Assembly: GCF_003050835.1 (NCBI RefSeq)
Contig: NZ_QAOJ01000003.1
Span: forward strand, 398,081 to 462,080
Direction of reading: 5' to 3'
Length of the DNA: 64,000 bases
From: Pseudomonas sp. GV071
GTDB taxonomy: Bacteria; Pseudomonadota; Gammaproteobacteria; Pseudomonadales; Pseudomonadaceae
Below the pieces are notes generated by a model, which was given only the letters and a program-made list of their open reading frames with translations, did not search any database and was not told the DNA's origin. Below are positions 1-8,475 of the stretch, one piece after another (within the stretch, counting starts at the first letter, position 1; the number at the start of each line of letters is the position of its first letter). A program made the position numbers and the translations under genes.

Positions 1-432
1 GTTGAGCTCGGCAATTTCGCCGTGCAGCTTGTGGCAGTAAGGGCAGGTGGTGTCGGTAAACACGGTGATATGGGTTTTGGCTTCGCCAACGGCCGGGTAG
101 ATGACCATTTCGCTGGTGGGAATGGCGTTGATGGTTTTGGCGATGCCTTCGCTTTCAGCTTTTTCGGTGAGGTTGATCGGCTTGCCGCCGTTGACGTCGA
201 ACAGGTAGCCCTGCATCACATACTTGCCGTCGGCGCTGGCGTAGAGCACGCGACCGCCTTGCATGCGCACTTCGTACAGGCCGCTGAGCGGGCTGGCGGC
301 GATGCTTTCGATGGGCACATCCATTTGCAGGTTTTCCAGCGTCTTGCGGATCGCCTGGTCGGGTTCATCGGCCAAGGCAACGCAGCTGCTCAAGGCGATA
401 AGGGCAGCAGCAATAATTCGGGTGGCGCGCAT
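1..432 (-). CDS. dsbC: Thiol:disulfide interchange protein DsbC (C-terminal part missing)
   Basis: This is a periplasmic disulfide isomerase that corrects mispaired disulfides and is kept reduced by DsbD. The readable part is 144 codons and runs off the left edge of the window. It opens with a signal peptide of about 21 residues ending CVALADEP. The N-terminal dimerisation domain follows. The thioredoxin-type active site CPYC lies at residues 130-133. An AGGAG ribosome site precedes the ATG at 432. It is codirectional with xerD upstream, the order usual in Pseudomonas, where hom normally follows. The rest of the thioredoxin fold is outside the window. Confidence 0.95.
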   Translation of the reverse strand, partial: MRATRIIAAALIALSSCVALADEPDQAIRKTLENLQMDVPIESIAASPLSGLYEVRMQGGRVLYASADGKYVMQGYLFDVNGGKPINLTEKAESEGIAKTINAIPTSEMVIYPAVGEAKTHITVFTDTTCPYCHKLHGEIAELN

Positions 433-552
433 TGGATACTCCTGGCAAACGCGGCTTAACAGCGAGGGCGAAGCCTACCATACAAGCCCGTCCCAGGCCG
501 ACCGCAGCGGGTCGGAAGGTGCTACGGACTGTGTAGCCTGTGGCGAGAAGGG

Positions 553-1449
553 TCAGCCGCGGGGGTGATGGCGGGCGTGCAGTTCCTGCAGGCGGGCGCG
601 GGCAATGTGGGTGTAGATCTGGGTGGTCGACAGGTCGCTGTGGCCGAGCAGCATCTGCACCACCCGCAGGTCGGCGCCATGGTTGAGCAGGTGAGTGGCA
701 AAGGCGTGGCGCAGGGTGTGCGGCGACAGCGCCTTGCCGATGCCGGCGACCTTGGCGTGGTGTTTGATCCGGTACCAGAAGGTCTGGCGGGTCATCTGTT
801 CGCCACGCTGGCTGGGGAACAGCACATCGCTGGGCCGGCCTTCGAGCAACTGCGGGCGGGCCTCGCGCACGTAACGCTCGATCCACACAATCGCCTCCTC
901 GCCCATCGGCACCAGGCGCTCCTTGCTGCCCTTGCCGAATACCCGCAGCACGCCCTGGCGCAGGTTGACCTGCTCCAGCGTCAGGCTGATCAGCTCGGTC
1001 ACCCGCAGGCCACAGGCATACAGCACTTCGAGCATGGCGCGGTCACGCAGGCCGATGGGCTCGGCGGTTTCCGGCGCCGCGAGCAAAGCGTCGACGTCGG
1101 CTTCGGACAGGCTTTTCGGTAACGGCCGGCCCAGCTGCGGCATCTCCACCTGCAGGGTGGGGTCGATGGCGATCAGGTTCTCCCGCAGCAGGTAGCGGTA
1201 GAAGCCGCGCACGGCAGAGAGAAAGCGCGCGGTGGAACGGGCCACGTATTTCTGCTCAAGGCGCCAGGCCAGGTGATCGAGCAATACATCGCGGCCGATC
1301 TCCGCCAGGTTCAGCCCGCGCTCCTGCAGCCAGCCGTTGAAGTGCGCAAGGTCGCTGCGGTAGGCCGAACGGGAATGCTCGGACAAGCCTTTTTCCATCC
1401 ACAGGGTGTCGAGGAACTGGTCGATGAGAGGGTGATCAAGAACCGGCAT
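553..1449 (-). CDS. xerD: Tyrosine recombinase XerD
   Basis: Site-specific recombinase that works with XerC at dif to resolve chromosome dimers, under FtsK control. The 298 residues are the normal XerD length. The N-terminal SAM-like core-binding domain covers about residues 5-90. The catalytic domain shows the expected set: Arg in ACGLRVTEL, Lys in GKGSKERLV, His and Arg in SPHTLRHAFATHLL, His in LLGHSDLS and the nucleophile Tyr in TTQIYTHI. It lies next to dsbC as in other pseudomonads and is divergent from the antiporter at 1534. XerC is the only close alternative; the dsbC neighbourhood favours XerD. Confidence 0.96.
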   Translation of the reverse strand: MPVLDHPLIDQFLDTLWMEKGLSEHSRSAYRSDLAHFNGWLQERGLNLAEIGRDVLLDHLAWRLEQKYVARSTARFLSAVRGFYRYLLRENLIAIDPTLQVEMPQLGRPLPKSLSEADVDALLAAPETAEPIGLRDRAMLEVLYACGLRVTELISLTLEQVNLRQGVLRVFGKGSKERLVPMGEEAIVWIERYVREARPQLLEGRPSDVLFPSQRGEQMTRQTFWYRIKHHAKVAGIGKALSPHTLRHAFATHLLNHGADLRVVQMLLGHSDLSTTQIYTHIARARLQELHARHHPRG

Positions 1450-1533
1450 AAATTGACTGTGTCTGGCGGGCGGGAGCGCGCTAGTCTTTCACAGCCTCGC
1501 CTTGCATCACAGGCTCACCGCCAAGGAAAAACG

Positions 1534-3333
1534 ATGACTGAGCAACATATTCTGTTGGCCCTGGGTGGCATCGGTGCCGCCGCCCTCGCGTGTCAGTGGC
1601 TGGCCTGGCGCCTGCGCCTGCCGGCGATTCTGTTTCTGCTGCTGAGCGGCATTCTGGCCGGCCCGGTGCTGGGCTGGCTGGACCCGCAGGCGCTGTTCGG
1701 CGAGTTGCTGATGCCACTGGTGTCGCTGTCGGTGTCGCTGATTCTGTTCGAGGGCAGCCTGACCCTGCGCTTCAGCGAATGGAAAGAAATCGGCACGGTG
1801 GTGCGCCGCCTGGTGACGGTGGGCGCGCTGTCGACCTGGGTAGTGATTGCGGTCACCAGCCATTACCTGCTGGGCCTGGAGTGGAACCTGGCAGTGCTGT
1901 TCGGCACCCTGACACTGGTGACCGGCCCGACGGTGATCGTACCGATGCTGCGGGTGGTGCGGCCCAAAGCCTCGATCGCCAACATCCTGCGCTGGGAAGG
2001 CATCGTTATCGACCCGATTGGCGCGCTGCTGGCGGTGGTGGTGTTCAGCTACATCATCAGCAAGGACGGCGACGGGTTGCTCAGCGGCTCGGGGACCTTT
2101 TCCGGGGTGATTGCCTGCGGCGTGCTGTTCGGCCTGGCCGGCGGCTGGCTGTTTGGCCAGGTGCTGCGCCGACATTGGCTGCCGGAATACCTGCAGAACT
2201 TCGCCTCGCTGGCGGCGGTACTCGGGGTGTTTATCACCGCCAACGAAATCATGCATGAGTCCGGGCTGTTGGCCGTGACGGTGATGGGGGTGGTCCTGGC
2301 CAATATGAAAGGCGTGGACGTGAAGGAGATCCTGCACTTCAAGGAAAACCTCAGCGTGCTGCTGATTTCCGGGTTGTTCATTCTGCTGGCGGCGCGTCTG
2401 GACCTGCACGCGCTGATCGCGTTCGGCCCGGCGGTGATTCTGTTGCTGGTGGTGATTCAGTTCATTGCCCGGCCGTTGAACGTGGCGATTTCCACCTACC
2501 GCTCGCACCTGGACTGGCGCGAGCGGGCGCTGCTGGCCTGGATCGCGCCGCGCGGCATTGTCGCGGCAGCGGTGTCGGCGATTTTTGCCATCCGCCTGAG
2601 CGAAGCAGGCCATCACGGCGCCGAGTTGCTGGTGCCGCTGACCTTTGCGGTGATCATCGGCACCGTGGTGCTGCAGAGCGCCACGGCCCGACCGCTGGCC
2701 CGTCTGCTCAAGGTCGCGGAACCGGCACCCAATGGGTTTCTGATTGTCGGCGCTCACCCGCTGGCGCGAACGATTGGCAAGGCTCTGCAGCAGTTGGGCA
2801 GCCGAGTATTGCTGGCGGATTCGAGCTGGGAAAACGTCAGCGCCGCGCGCATGGACAACCTGCCCACCTACTTTGGCAACCCGGCGTCGCAACATGCCGA
2901 GGCCCATCTGGATCAGGTTGGCCTGGGCTTCTTGCTGGCACTCTCCCCGGCCGGCGAATTGAACACCCTGGCGTGTATGCGCTTTCGCCACGAGTTCCAC
3001 CGGCAAAATCTGTACGCCGTGGCCAGCGGCCTGGAGAACAAACGCAGCGACAAACACCGCGCCAGCAACGAGCACCGCGGCAACGTCTTCGCCAGCGAAG
3101 GCCTGACCTATACCAAGCTCGCCAACAAGCTCAACAAGGGCGCCGAGATTTACCACACCACCCTCACCAGCGGCTTCACCTGGGCGGACTATCAGGCCCT
3201 GCATGGCGAGCGCGCGTTGCTGCTGTTTGCCCGCGACAATCAGCACCATGTGCACGTCGCCACCCCCGCCGAAAACCTGCACCCGCTGGCCGGTTGGGTG
3301 CTGGTGGCCATGATCGACCCGCAGCCGGAATAG
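1534..3333 (+). CDS. CPA1-family cation:proton antiporter with soluble C-terminal domain
   Basis: Predicted inner-membrane Na+/H+ (or K+/H+) antiporter of 599 residues. About the first 400 residues hold 12-13 hydrophobic segments of the NhaP/CPA1 type. These include the glycine-rich SGILAGPVLGW near the start and LTLVTGPTVIVPML. The last 190 or so residues are soluble and begin with a Rossmann-like stretch (LIVGAHPLARTIGKAL) that resembles a degenerate TrkA-N/RCK domain, which in this family gates transport. The ATG at 1534 is chosen over upstream in-frame codons because GGAAAAAC lies just before it and the N-terminus then starts with a membrane helix. The ion specificity cannot be read from the sequence. 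Confidence 0.88.
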   Translation: MTEQHILLALGGIGAAALACQWLAWRLRLPAILFLLLSGILAGPVLGWLDPQALFGELLMPLVSLSVSLILFEGSLTLRFSEWKEIGTVVRRLVTVGALSTWVVIAVTSHYLLGLEWNLAVLFGTLTLVTGPTVIVPMLRVVRPKASIANILRWEGIVIDPIGALLAVVVFSYIISKDGDGLLSGSGTFSGVIACGVLFGLAGGWLFGQVLRRHWLPEYLQNFASLAAVLGVFITANEIMHESGLLAVTVMGVVLANMKGVDVKEILHFKENLSVLLISGLFILLAARLDLHALIAFGPAVILLLVVIQFIARPLNVAISTYRSHLDWRERALLAWIAPRGIVAAAVSAIFAIRLSEAGHHGAELLVPLTFAVIIGTVVLQSATARPLARLLKVAEPAPNGFLIVGAHPLARTIGKALQQLGSRVLLADSSWENVSAARMDNLPTYFGNPASQHAEAHLDQVGLGFLLALSPAGELNTLACMRFRHEFHRQNLYAVASGLENKRSDKHRASNEHRGNVFASEGLTYTKLANKLNKGAEIYHTTLTSGFTWADYQALHGERALLLFARDNQHHVHVATPAENLHPLAGWVLVAMIDPQPE

Positions 3334-3446
3334 GCGTCCGACGGCTGGCGTGAAAATGCCGGAGTCACCCTATCTTTGGGTGGGTGACAGGCCGGCATTC
3401 GGCAGCCATGATTTCAACTCGCCACTACTGCCGCCGGACGTTTGCC

Positions 3447-4109
3447 ATGGCCACTCAACAGAACTCCCGCCTCGGTCAAATACTGCTGAACAAAGGACTG
3501 ATCAGCGCCGACCAACTCGCTCAAGCCATCCAGTTACAAGCCAGCAGCCACAAACGATTGGGGGAAATCCTCATCGAGCAGGGGCTGGTCAGCGAACGCC
3601 AACTCAGCAAGGCACTGAAAAAGCAAAGTAGCCTGCGTGTTGCCGCCACCTTGGTGGCCGCCCTGCTCAGCCCGTTCCAGATGGCCAGCGCCGACCTGCA
3701 TAGGCCGGCGCCGAGCAGCCTGAGCCGGACGCTGCAGCCGCTGAATGACTCAGAGATGAGCAACGTCAGCGCCCAGGGCCTGGACGATGTGCTGCAGGGT
3801 TTGTTCCTGCAAGCCGAAAGCGGCGACGGCATCGGCACCGCCGCCAAGCTGGCAAAACTGGTGATGCCAGTGCTCAACAGCCTGGAAGCGGAAACCTCGA
3901 TGAAAGACGTGCGCTACGACACCAGCAAACTGACCTCGGTGCTCAACGCCGATGGCAGCGTGAACGTGCGCCTGCCGAGCTCCATTGGTGAACTGCGCTT
4001 CGACAACGTGCGGGTGGCGGGGGCTGGTGCGGGGCAGAGTATGGGGAGTGTGACGCTCCAAGACATCGACCTGTCGCAGGCCTCTTTACGCATCAGCATG
4101 CGGCCGTAG
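3447..4109 (+). CDS. Small MshEN-domain protein with one membrane segment and an exported tail
   Basis: A 220-residue protein. Residues 8-31 (RLGQILLNKG to AIQLQ) and 37-60 (RLGEILIEQG to ALKKQ) are two near-identical 24-residue motifs separated by five residues. This is the layout of the c-di-GMP-binding MshEN domain normally found at the N-terminus of GspE/PilB-type ATPases. Here no ATPase follows. Instead residues 64-82 form a hydrophobic segment, then about 140 residues, probably exported, carry LNDSEMSNVSAQGL, a motif I associate with pilus-related exported proteins. The start is uncertain (ATG at 3408 is also in frame; both ribosome sites are weak). Its TAG stop is the first part of a dispersed repeat. 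c-di-GMP binding is inferred from motif only. Confidence 0.8.
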   Translation: MATQQNSRLGQILLNKGLISADQLAQAIQLQASSHKRLGEILIEQGLVSERQLSKALKKQSSLRVAATLVAALLSPFQMASADLHRPAPSSLSRTLQPLNDSEMSNVSAQGLDDVLQGLFLQAESGDGIGTAAKLAKLVMPVLNSLEAETSMKDVRYDTSKLTSVLNADGSVNVRLPSSIGELRFDNVRVAGAGAGQSMGSVTLQDIDLSQASLRISMRP

Positions 4110-4266
4110 GTTGGGTTGAGCGTAGCGAAGCCCAACGATACCCAAAACTCGCCCAAACCTGCCGTCAAACCGGCAGCCAAGAGCCCCTAAACGTCCTATT
4201 AAGCAGCAGCGTTACGGCCAATTGCGCCGTATCGTTGGGCTTCGCCTTTGGCTCAACCCAACCTAC
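4106..4266. repeat. MITE-like inverted-repeat element, site 1
   Basis: Two inverted arms of about 35 bases (4106-4140 and 4231-4266) enclose about 90 bases. The outer ends read GTAGGTTGGGTTGAGC. Each arm can also fold on itself (GTTGGG with CCCAAC). The left end supplies the TAG stop of the MshEN gene and the right end, on the minus strand, supplies the TAG stop of the thioesterase gene. It sits between convergent genes and could act as a two-way terminator. A copy of nearly the same size lies at 12115. Confidence 0.85.
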
Positions 4267-4670
4267 ACGTCGGGCAACACCGGCACCGGCTGTTTGTTGT
4301 CGTCGATGGCGACAAAGCTGAACACGCCGGTGATGGCCTTCTCGCGACCATCGCTGTACATGCTTTCGACAAACACCTCGACCTCGACCTTGAGGCTGGT
4401 GTTGCCGACCTTCACCACACGCCCCACCAGCTCGACGATCGAACCAGCGGCAATCGGGTGTTTGAAGTCGATACGATCGGACGATACGGTCACCAGCGGC
4501 AGCCGGCAGAAACGTGTGGCGGCGATAAACGACACCTCATCCATCCACGCCAACGCGGTGCCGCCGAACAGGGTGTTGTGGTGGTTGGTGGTCGGCGGGA
4601 ACACGGCCTTGGCGACGCGGGTTTCCGAGCGCTCCGTACGTCGCTGAATCTCTTGCTCTCTAGGGGTCAT
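4263..4670 (-). CDS. Acyl-CoA thioesterase, hotdog fold
   Basis: Predicted cytoplasmic acyl-CoA thioester hydrolase of 135 residues, a single hotdog domain of the YciA/BACH type. The motif NHHNTLFGGTALAWMDEV carries the Asn and Asp expected near the active site, and SSDRIDFKHPI follows as in the family. The ATG at 4670 (MTPREQEI) gives the usual length; a longer in-frame extension toward 4934 overlaps rplS and is not credible. The stop codon lies in the right arm of the repeat at 4106-4266. It is followed upstream by the rplS operon on the same strand, from which a terminator separates it. Chain-length preference is unknown. Confidence 0.88.
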   Translation of the reverse strand: MTPREQEIQRRTERSETRVAKAVFPPTTNHHNTLFGGTALAWMDEVSFIAATRFCRLPLVTVSSDRIDFKHPIAAGSIVELVGRVVKVGNTSLKVEVEVFVESMYSDGREKAITGVFSFVAIDDNKQPVPVLPDV

Positions 4671-4711
4671 GCCATAAATTCCGGATGCGGACTGACTAAA
4701 TCGCGGGCAAT

Positions 4712-4739
4712 AAAAAAGCAGCCCGTAGGCTGCTTTTTC
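4712..4739 (-). terminator. Rho-independent terminator of the rpsP-rplS operon
   Basis: On the minus strand the stem AAGCAGCC / GGCTGCTT with a 4-base loop is followed by a run of T. It lies 16 bases past the rplS stop codon. The run of A on the other side lets it work in both directions, but there is no plus-strand gene entering it. Confidence 0.88.
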
Positions 4740-4755
4740 TACAAGGAGACTGGGA

Positions 4756-5106
4756 TTAAACCAGTTTTTCCTTGATGCGAGCTGCTTTACCAGACAGGTC
4801 ACGGAGGTAGTAAAGCTTGGCTTTACGTACGTCACCGCGACGCTTGACGGCCAGGCTGTCAACCAGCGGGCTGTAGGTCTGGAAGGTACGCTCAACGCCA
4901 ACACCGTTGGAGATTTTGCGAACGGTGAAAGCACTGTTCACACCACGGTTACGCTTGGCGATTACAACGCCTTCGAACGCTTGCAGACGCGAACGGTCGC
5001 CTTCTTTCACTTTAACTTGAACGACTACGGTGTCGCCCGGAGCGAAAGTAGGGATCTCTTTGCTCATCTGCTCGGCTTCGAGGGCCAAGATAATTTTGTT
5101 AGTCAT
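4756..5106 (-). CDS. rplS: 50S ribosomal protein L19
   Basis: Ribosomal protein at the 30S-50S interface. The 116 residues match the family length. Recognisable blocks are [32 protein letters not shown] and the C-terminal [17 protein letters not shown]. It is the last gene of the rpsP-rimM-trmD-rplS operon, 42 bases after trmD, an order conserved across gammaproteobacteria. A terminator follows at 4712-4739. An AGGAGCAGAGC ribosome site precedes the ATG. Confidence 0.98.
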   Translation of the reverse strand: MTNKIILALEAEQMSKEIPTFAPGDTVVVQVKVKEGDRSRLQAFEGVVIAKRNRGVNSAFTVRKISNGVGVERTFQTYSPLVDSLAVKRRGDVRKAKLYYLRDLSGKAARIKEKLV

Positions 5107-5148
5107 GCTCTGCTCCTAAGACAAGCCAATGGGCCTGCCATCGATACG

Positions 5149-5901
5149 TTAACTATCGTCCCGTTGCCGGATGTATTCCGCCAACAGCTTTTTCTCTTCT
5201 CCAGAAAGCGAGCGGCTTTCCAGAAGATCAGCGCGTCGTTCGCTGGTCCGACCAAGGGACTGCTGCAAACGCCAGCGCCGGATGTGTGCGTGATTGCCGC
5301 TAAGCAACACGTCGGGAACGCGCTTATCCGCATACACCTCCGGTCGGGTGTAGTGCGGGCAGTCGAGCAAGCCATCCGTAAAGGAGTCTTCCTCGGCCGA
5401 ATCCGCATGACCCAGCGCACCAGGTAGCAGACGCGTTACCGCATCGATCAGAACCATTGCCGGTAGCTCACCACCGGAAAGGACGTAATCCCCGATCGAC
5501 CACTCTTCATCAACGTGCGCTTCAATGAACCGCTCATCGATGCCTTCATATCGTCCGGCAATGAGGATCAAGGTCTCCTCTTTTGCCATCTCTCGCACGG
5601 CTGACTGGGTCAGCTGGCGGCCTTGCGGCGACAGGTAAATAACCTTCGCCTGCGCTCCAGCGGCTTGCTTGGCATCAGCCAAGGCGCCCTCCAGAGGCTT
5701 GATCTTCATCACCATGCCGGGGCCACCGCCGAAAGGACGATCATCCACCGTCTGGTGGCGATCTTCGGTGTAGCTTCGGGGATTCCAACAGGTCAGCTGC
5801 AACAGCCCCTGTTTCACCGCACGACTGGTAATGCCGTATTCGCTGATGGCAGCAAACATTTCCGGGAACAAACTGATGACTTCAACACGCAGGCTAGCCA
5901 T
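5149..5901 (-). CDS. trmD: tRNA (guanine-N1-)-methyltransferase TrmD
   Basis: Methylates G37 next to the anticodon in tRNAs reading CNN codons, using S-adenosylmethionine, and so prevents +1 frameshifting. The 250 residues give the full SPOUT fold. The knot region is visible as [25 protein letters not shown] and [19 protein letters not shown], which hold the cofactor and the catalytic Asp region. It is the third gene of the rpsP operon, between rimM and rplS, with a short gap on each side. Nothing unusual is seen. Confidence 0.98.
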   Translation of the reverse strand: MASLRVEVISLFPEMFAAISEYGITSRAVKQGLLQLTCWNPRSYTEDRHQTVDDRPFGGGPGMVMKIKPLEGALADAKQAAGAQAKVIYLSPQGRQLTQSAVREMAKEETLILIAGRYEGIDERFIEAHVDEEWSIGDYVLSGGELPAMVLIDAVTRLLPGALGHADSAEEDSFTDGLLDCPHYTRPEVYADKRVPDVLLSGNHAHIRRWRLQQSLGRTSERRADLLESRSLSGEEKKLLAEYIRQRDDS

Positions 5902-5919
5902 ATCTCTACTAACCGTTGC

Positions 5920-6456
5920 TTAGAAGTCCGCATCCCAGTCAACCCGCATTTCGCCGGCTGCCAGATCGACCGAGAGAACGCAGTGCGCCGTGTACGGCAG
6001 CAAACGTTCGCGATCATCCAGGCTGCCCGCGCAGGGCTTGACCACCATCACATCGTTAGCGCCGGTCTCCAGCAGGTGGTCAATGGACCCGAGCAATTGC
6101 CCGAGTTGGTCGATCACCTTCAGACCTTTGAGCTGGTACCAGTAGTACTCGCCATCGGTCAGATCTGGGAGCAGGCTGCGGGGCACACAAATGTCGAAAC
6201 CCGCGAGAAGGCGAGCTTCTTCACGGTCGTCGAGACCCTTCAGCTTTGCTACGAGGACCTTGTTCTGCGAACGGCCCTGGGCTAACTCAACCTGACGTAC
6301 ATCACCGTCGCGTTTCAGCGTCCAGCGTTTGTAGTCCAGCAGGTTGTCAATCGGATCGGTAAAGGAGAAGACCTTCACCTCGCCGCGAACACCATGCACC
6401 GAAACAATCTTACCGATGACGATCAAGTCATCAGCAGGAGCGGGCGTCGCGTTCAT
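5920..6456 (-). CDS. rimM: Ribosome maturation factor RimM
   Basis: Binds ribosomal protein S19 and helps mature the 30S head. The 178 residues contain the N-terminal RimM barrel (LIVIGKIVSVHGVRGEVKVF, about residues 10-30) and the C-terminal PRC-barrel with DGEYYWYQLKGLKV and the DDRERLLPY ending. It starts 5 bases after the rpsP stop, so the two are probably translationally coupled, and it precedes trmD in the standard operon order. Confidence 0.97.
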   Translation of the reverse strand: MNATPAPADDLIVIGKIVSVHGVRGEVKVFSFTDPIDNLLDYKRWTLKRDGDVRQVELAQGRSQNKVLVAKLKGLDDREEARLLAGFDICVPRSLLPDLTDGEYYWYQLKGLKVIDQLGQLLGSIDHLLETGANDVMVVKPCAGSLDDRERLLPYTAHCVLSVDLAAGEMRVDWDADF

Positions 6457-6461
6457 GCGGC

Positions 6462-6713
6462 TTAGGCTGCTGCCTTAGCGGCATCCTTGAGCAGCTGAGC
6501 AACGCGCTCAGACGGCTGTGCACCCTGGCCGAGCCAGTAGGTAGCACGCTCTTGGTCTACGGACAGACGGATCTCTGCACCGGAAGCGATTGGGTTGAAG
6601 AAACCAATACGCTCAACAAAACGACCGTCGCGCGCATTGCGGCTGTCGGTCACGGTGAGGTGGTAAAACGGGCGCTTCTTGGAGCCGCCACGGGCAAGAC
6701 GGATGGTTACCAT
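6462..6713 (-). CDS. rpsP: 30S ribosomal protein S16
   Basis: Small-subunit assembly protein of 83 residues. [19 protein letters not shown] and the block [14 protein letters not shown] are family signatures. First gene of the rpsP-rimM-trmD-rplS operon. A sigma70-type promoter lies about 75 bases upstream on the minus strand (6787-6814). Confidence 0.98.
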   Translation of the reverse strand: MVTIRLARGGSKKRPFYHLTVTDSRNARDGRFVERIGFFNPIASGAEIRLSVDQERATYWLGQGAQPSERVAQLLKDAAKAAA

Positions 6714-6786
6714 GTGAACATCGTTCCTGTAGTCGGTGCTGCAAAACTAAAAATACATGCCAGGCACTAGGCCCGAAAGGCCGCAT

Positions 6787-6814
6787 ATTCTAAGGATTAT
6801 CGGGATTTTTGCAA
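6787..6814 (-). promoter_or_regulatory. Predicted sigma70 promoter of the rpsP operon
   Basis: Read on the minus strand: TTGCAA at 6814-6809, a 16-base spacer, then TAGAAT at 6792-6787. It is followed by the GC-rich GCGGCCTTTCGGGCC, a possible stringent-response discriminator or small hairpin, and then the rpsP leader. Prediction by eye only. Confidence 0.6.
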
Positions 6815-6930
6815 ATCTCTTTTTGCCCTGCCCCGATGACAGACGCTCACAGGCCCCGAACAGGCGATCCATTTGCGTGGAGAACGCCCAGGCAGCGCCT
6901 GTTTCCAGAGCTGCCCGCGCGAAAACGGAT

Positions 6931-8319
6931 TTACATCTTGGGCATGCCGCCGCCTGCACCGCCGCCGGGGAACATCCCCCCCATGCCGCGCATCATCTTG
7001 GCCATGCCGCCTTTGGCGGTGACCTTCTTCATCATTTTCTGCATCTGCTTGTGCTGCTTGATCAGACGCCCGATGTCTTGCACCTGGGTGCCGGAGCCCA
7101 TGGCGATGCGGCGCTTGCGCGAACCGCTGATGACGTCCGGATCGCGGCGCTCCTGAGGAGTCATCGAGTTGATGATCGCCTCCATCTGCTTGAACTGCTT
7201 TTCGGCCGCCCCCTGGGCGTTGCCCATCTGCGACAGGTTCATGCCACCGATGTTGGGCAGCTTGTCCATCAGGCCGCCGAGACCGCCCATGTTTTTCATC
7301 TGTTGCAGCTGGTCGCGGAAGTCTTCGAGGTCGAAGCCTTTGCCCTTCTTCAGCTTCTTGGCCAGCTTGTCGGCCTTGTCGCGGTCGAGGGTTTGCTCGG
7401 CTTGCTCGATCAGACTGAGCACGTCGCCCATGCCGAGAATGCGCGAGGCGATACGGTCGGGGTGGAACGGCTCGAGCGCTTCGCTCTTCTCGCCCATACC
7501 GATGAACTTGATCGGCTTGCCGGTAATGGCGCGCACCGACAGCGCGGCACCGCCACGGGCATCACCGTCGACCTTGGTCAGCACCACGCCGGTCAGCGGC
7601 AGGGCATCGCCGAAGGCCTTGGCGGTGTTGGCGGCGTCCTGACCGGTCATGGCATCGACCACGAACAGGGTTTCGACCGGGTTGATCGCGGCGTGTACGG
7701 CCTTGATTTCGGCCATCATTTCTTCATCGATGTGCAGACGACCGGCGGTGTCGACGATCACCACATCGATGAATTTGATCTTGGCTTCGCGAATCGCCGC
7801 TTCGGCAATCGCCACCGGCTTCTGGGTGATATCGGACGGGAAGAAGGTCACGCCGATATCGTTGGCCAGGGTTTCCAGCTGCTTGATCGCGGCTGGACGG
7901 TATACGTCGGCCGACACCAGCATCACGGTTTTCTTTTTGCGTTCTTTAAGAAAGCGCGCCAGCTTGCCGGCGGTGGTGGTTTTACCCGCGCCCTGCAGAC
8001 CGGCCATCAACACCACGGCAGGTGGGGTGGAGTTCAGCGCCAGGTCTTCGTTGGCGGCGCCCATCAAGTCTTCGAGTTCGAGACGGACGATCTTCACGAA
8101 CGCCTGACCCGGGGTCAGGCTTTTGGAAACCTCGGTACCGACGGCGCGTTCTTTGACCTTATTTACGAAGTCTTTCACCACCGGCAGCGCGACGTCGGCT
8201 TCCAGCAAGGCCATGCGCACTTCGCGCAGGGTGTCCTTGATGTTGTCCTCGGTCAGCTTGGCCTTGCCGGTGACATGGCGCAGGGTCTGCGAGAGGCGAT
8301 CGGTTAGATTTTCGAACAT
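6931..8319 (-). CDS. ffh: Signal recognition particle protein Ffh
   Basis: GTPase that binds 4.5S RNA and signal sequences and delivers ribosomes to FtsY at the membrane. The 462 residues show the helical N domain, the G domain with GLQGAGKTTTAGKLA (P-loop), DTAGRLHIDEEM and TKVDGDARGGAAL, and a methionine-rich M domain from about residue 325. The M-domain carries SGSRKRRIAMGSG, the RNA-binding loop, and ends in a Gly/Met-rich tail (FPGGGAGGGMPKM). It lies upstream of the rpsP operon on the same strand, separated by 217 bases, and is divergent from the YpjD-like gene. Confidence 0.98.
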   Translation of the reverse strand: MFENLTDRLSQTLRHVTGKAKLTEDNIKDTLREVRMALLEADVALPVVKDFVNKVKERAVGTEVSKSLTPGQAFVKIVRLELEDLMGAANEDLALNSTPPAVVLMAGLQGAGKTTTAGKLARFLKERKKKTVMLVSADVYRPAAIKQLETLANDIGVTFFPSDITQKPVAIAEAAIREAKIKFIDVVIVDTAGRLHIDEEMMAEIKAVHAAINPVETLFVVDAMTGQDAANTAKAFGDALPLTGVVLTKVDGDARGGAALSVRAITGKPIKFIGMGEKSEALEPFHPDRIASRILGMGDVLSLIEQAEQTLDRDKADKLAKKLKKGKGFDLEDFRDQLQQMKNMGGLGGLMDKLPNIGGMNLSQMGNAQGAAEKQFKQMEAIINSMTPQERRDPDVISGSRKRRIAMGSGTQVQDIGRLIKQHKQMQKMMKKVTAKGGMAKMMRGMGGMFPGGGAGGGMPKM

Positions 8320-8475
8320 GCGCGTTCCTTTCAGGCGGTCTGGCGCCAGGGTGAGCTTGCAACAAGGGCGCGATTATAACCAAGACACCTCGACCCGGAC
8401 ACCGCTGGCGGTCTTTCGTGAAACGCGCGTTTTATGCCACACTCTCGCCCTTTCGGGCTCGCCTTACACGGACTT

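Noticed and set aside
1507..3282. Open frame of 591 codons antisense to the antiporter
   Set aside because: Gln/His/Arg-rich shadow frame; the antiporter has membrane helices and a ribosome site.
4712..4739. Riboswitch or L19 autoregulatory leader
   Set aside because: The structure is a simple terminator stem with T-run past the rplS stop codon.
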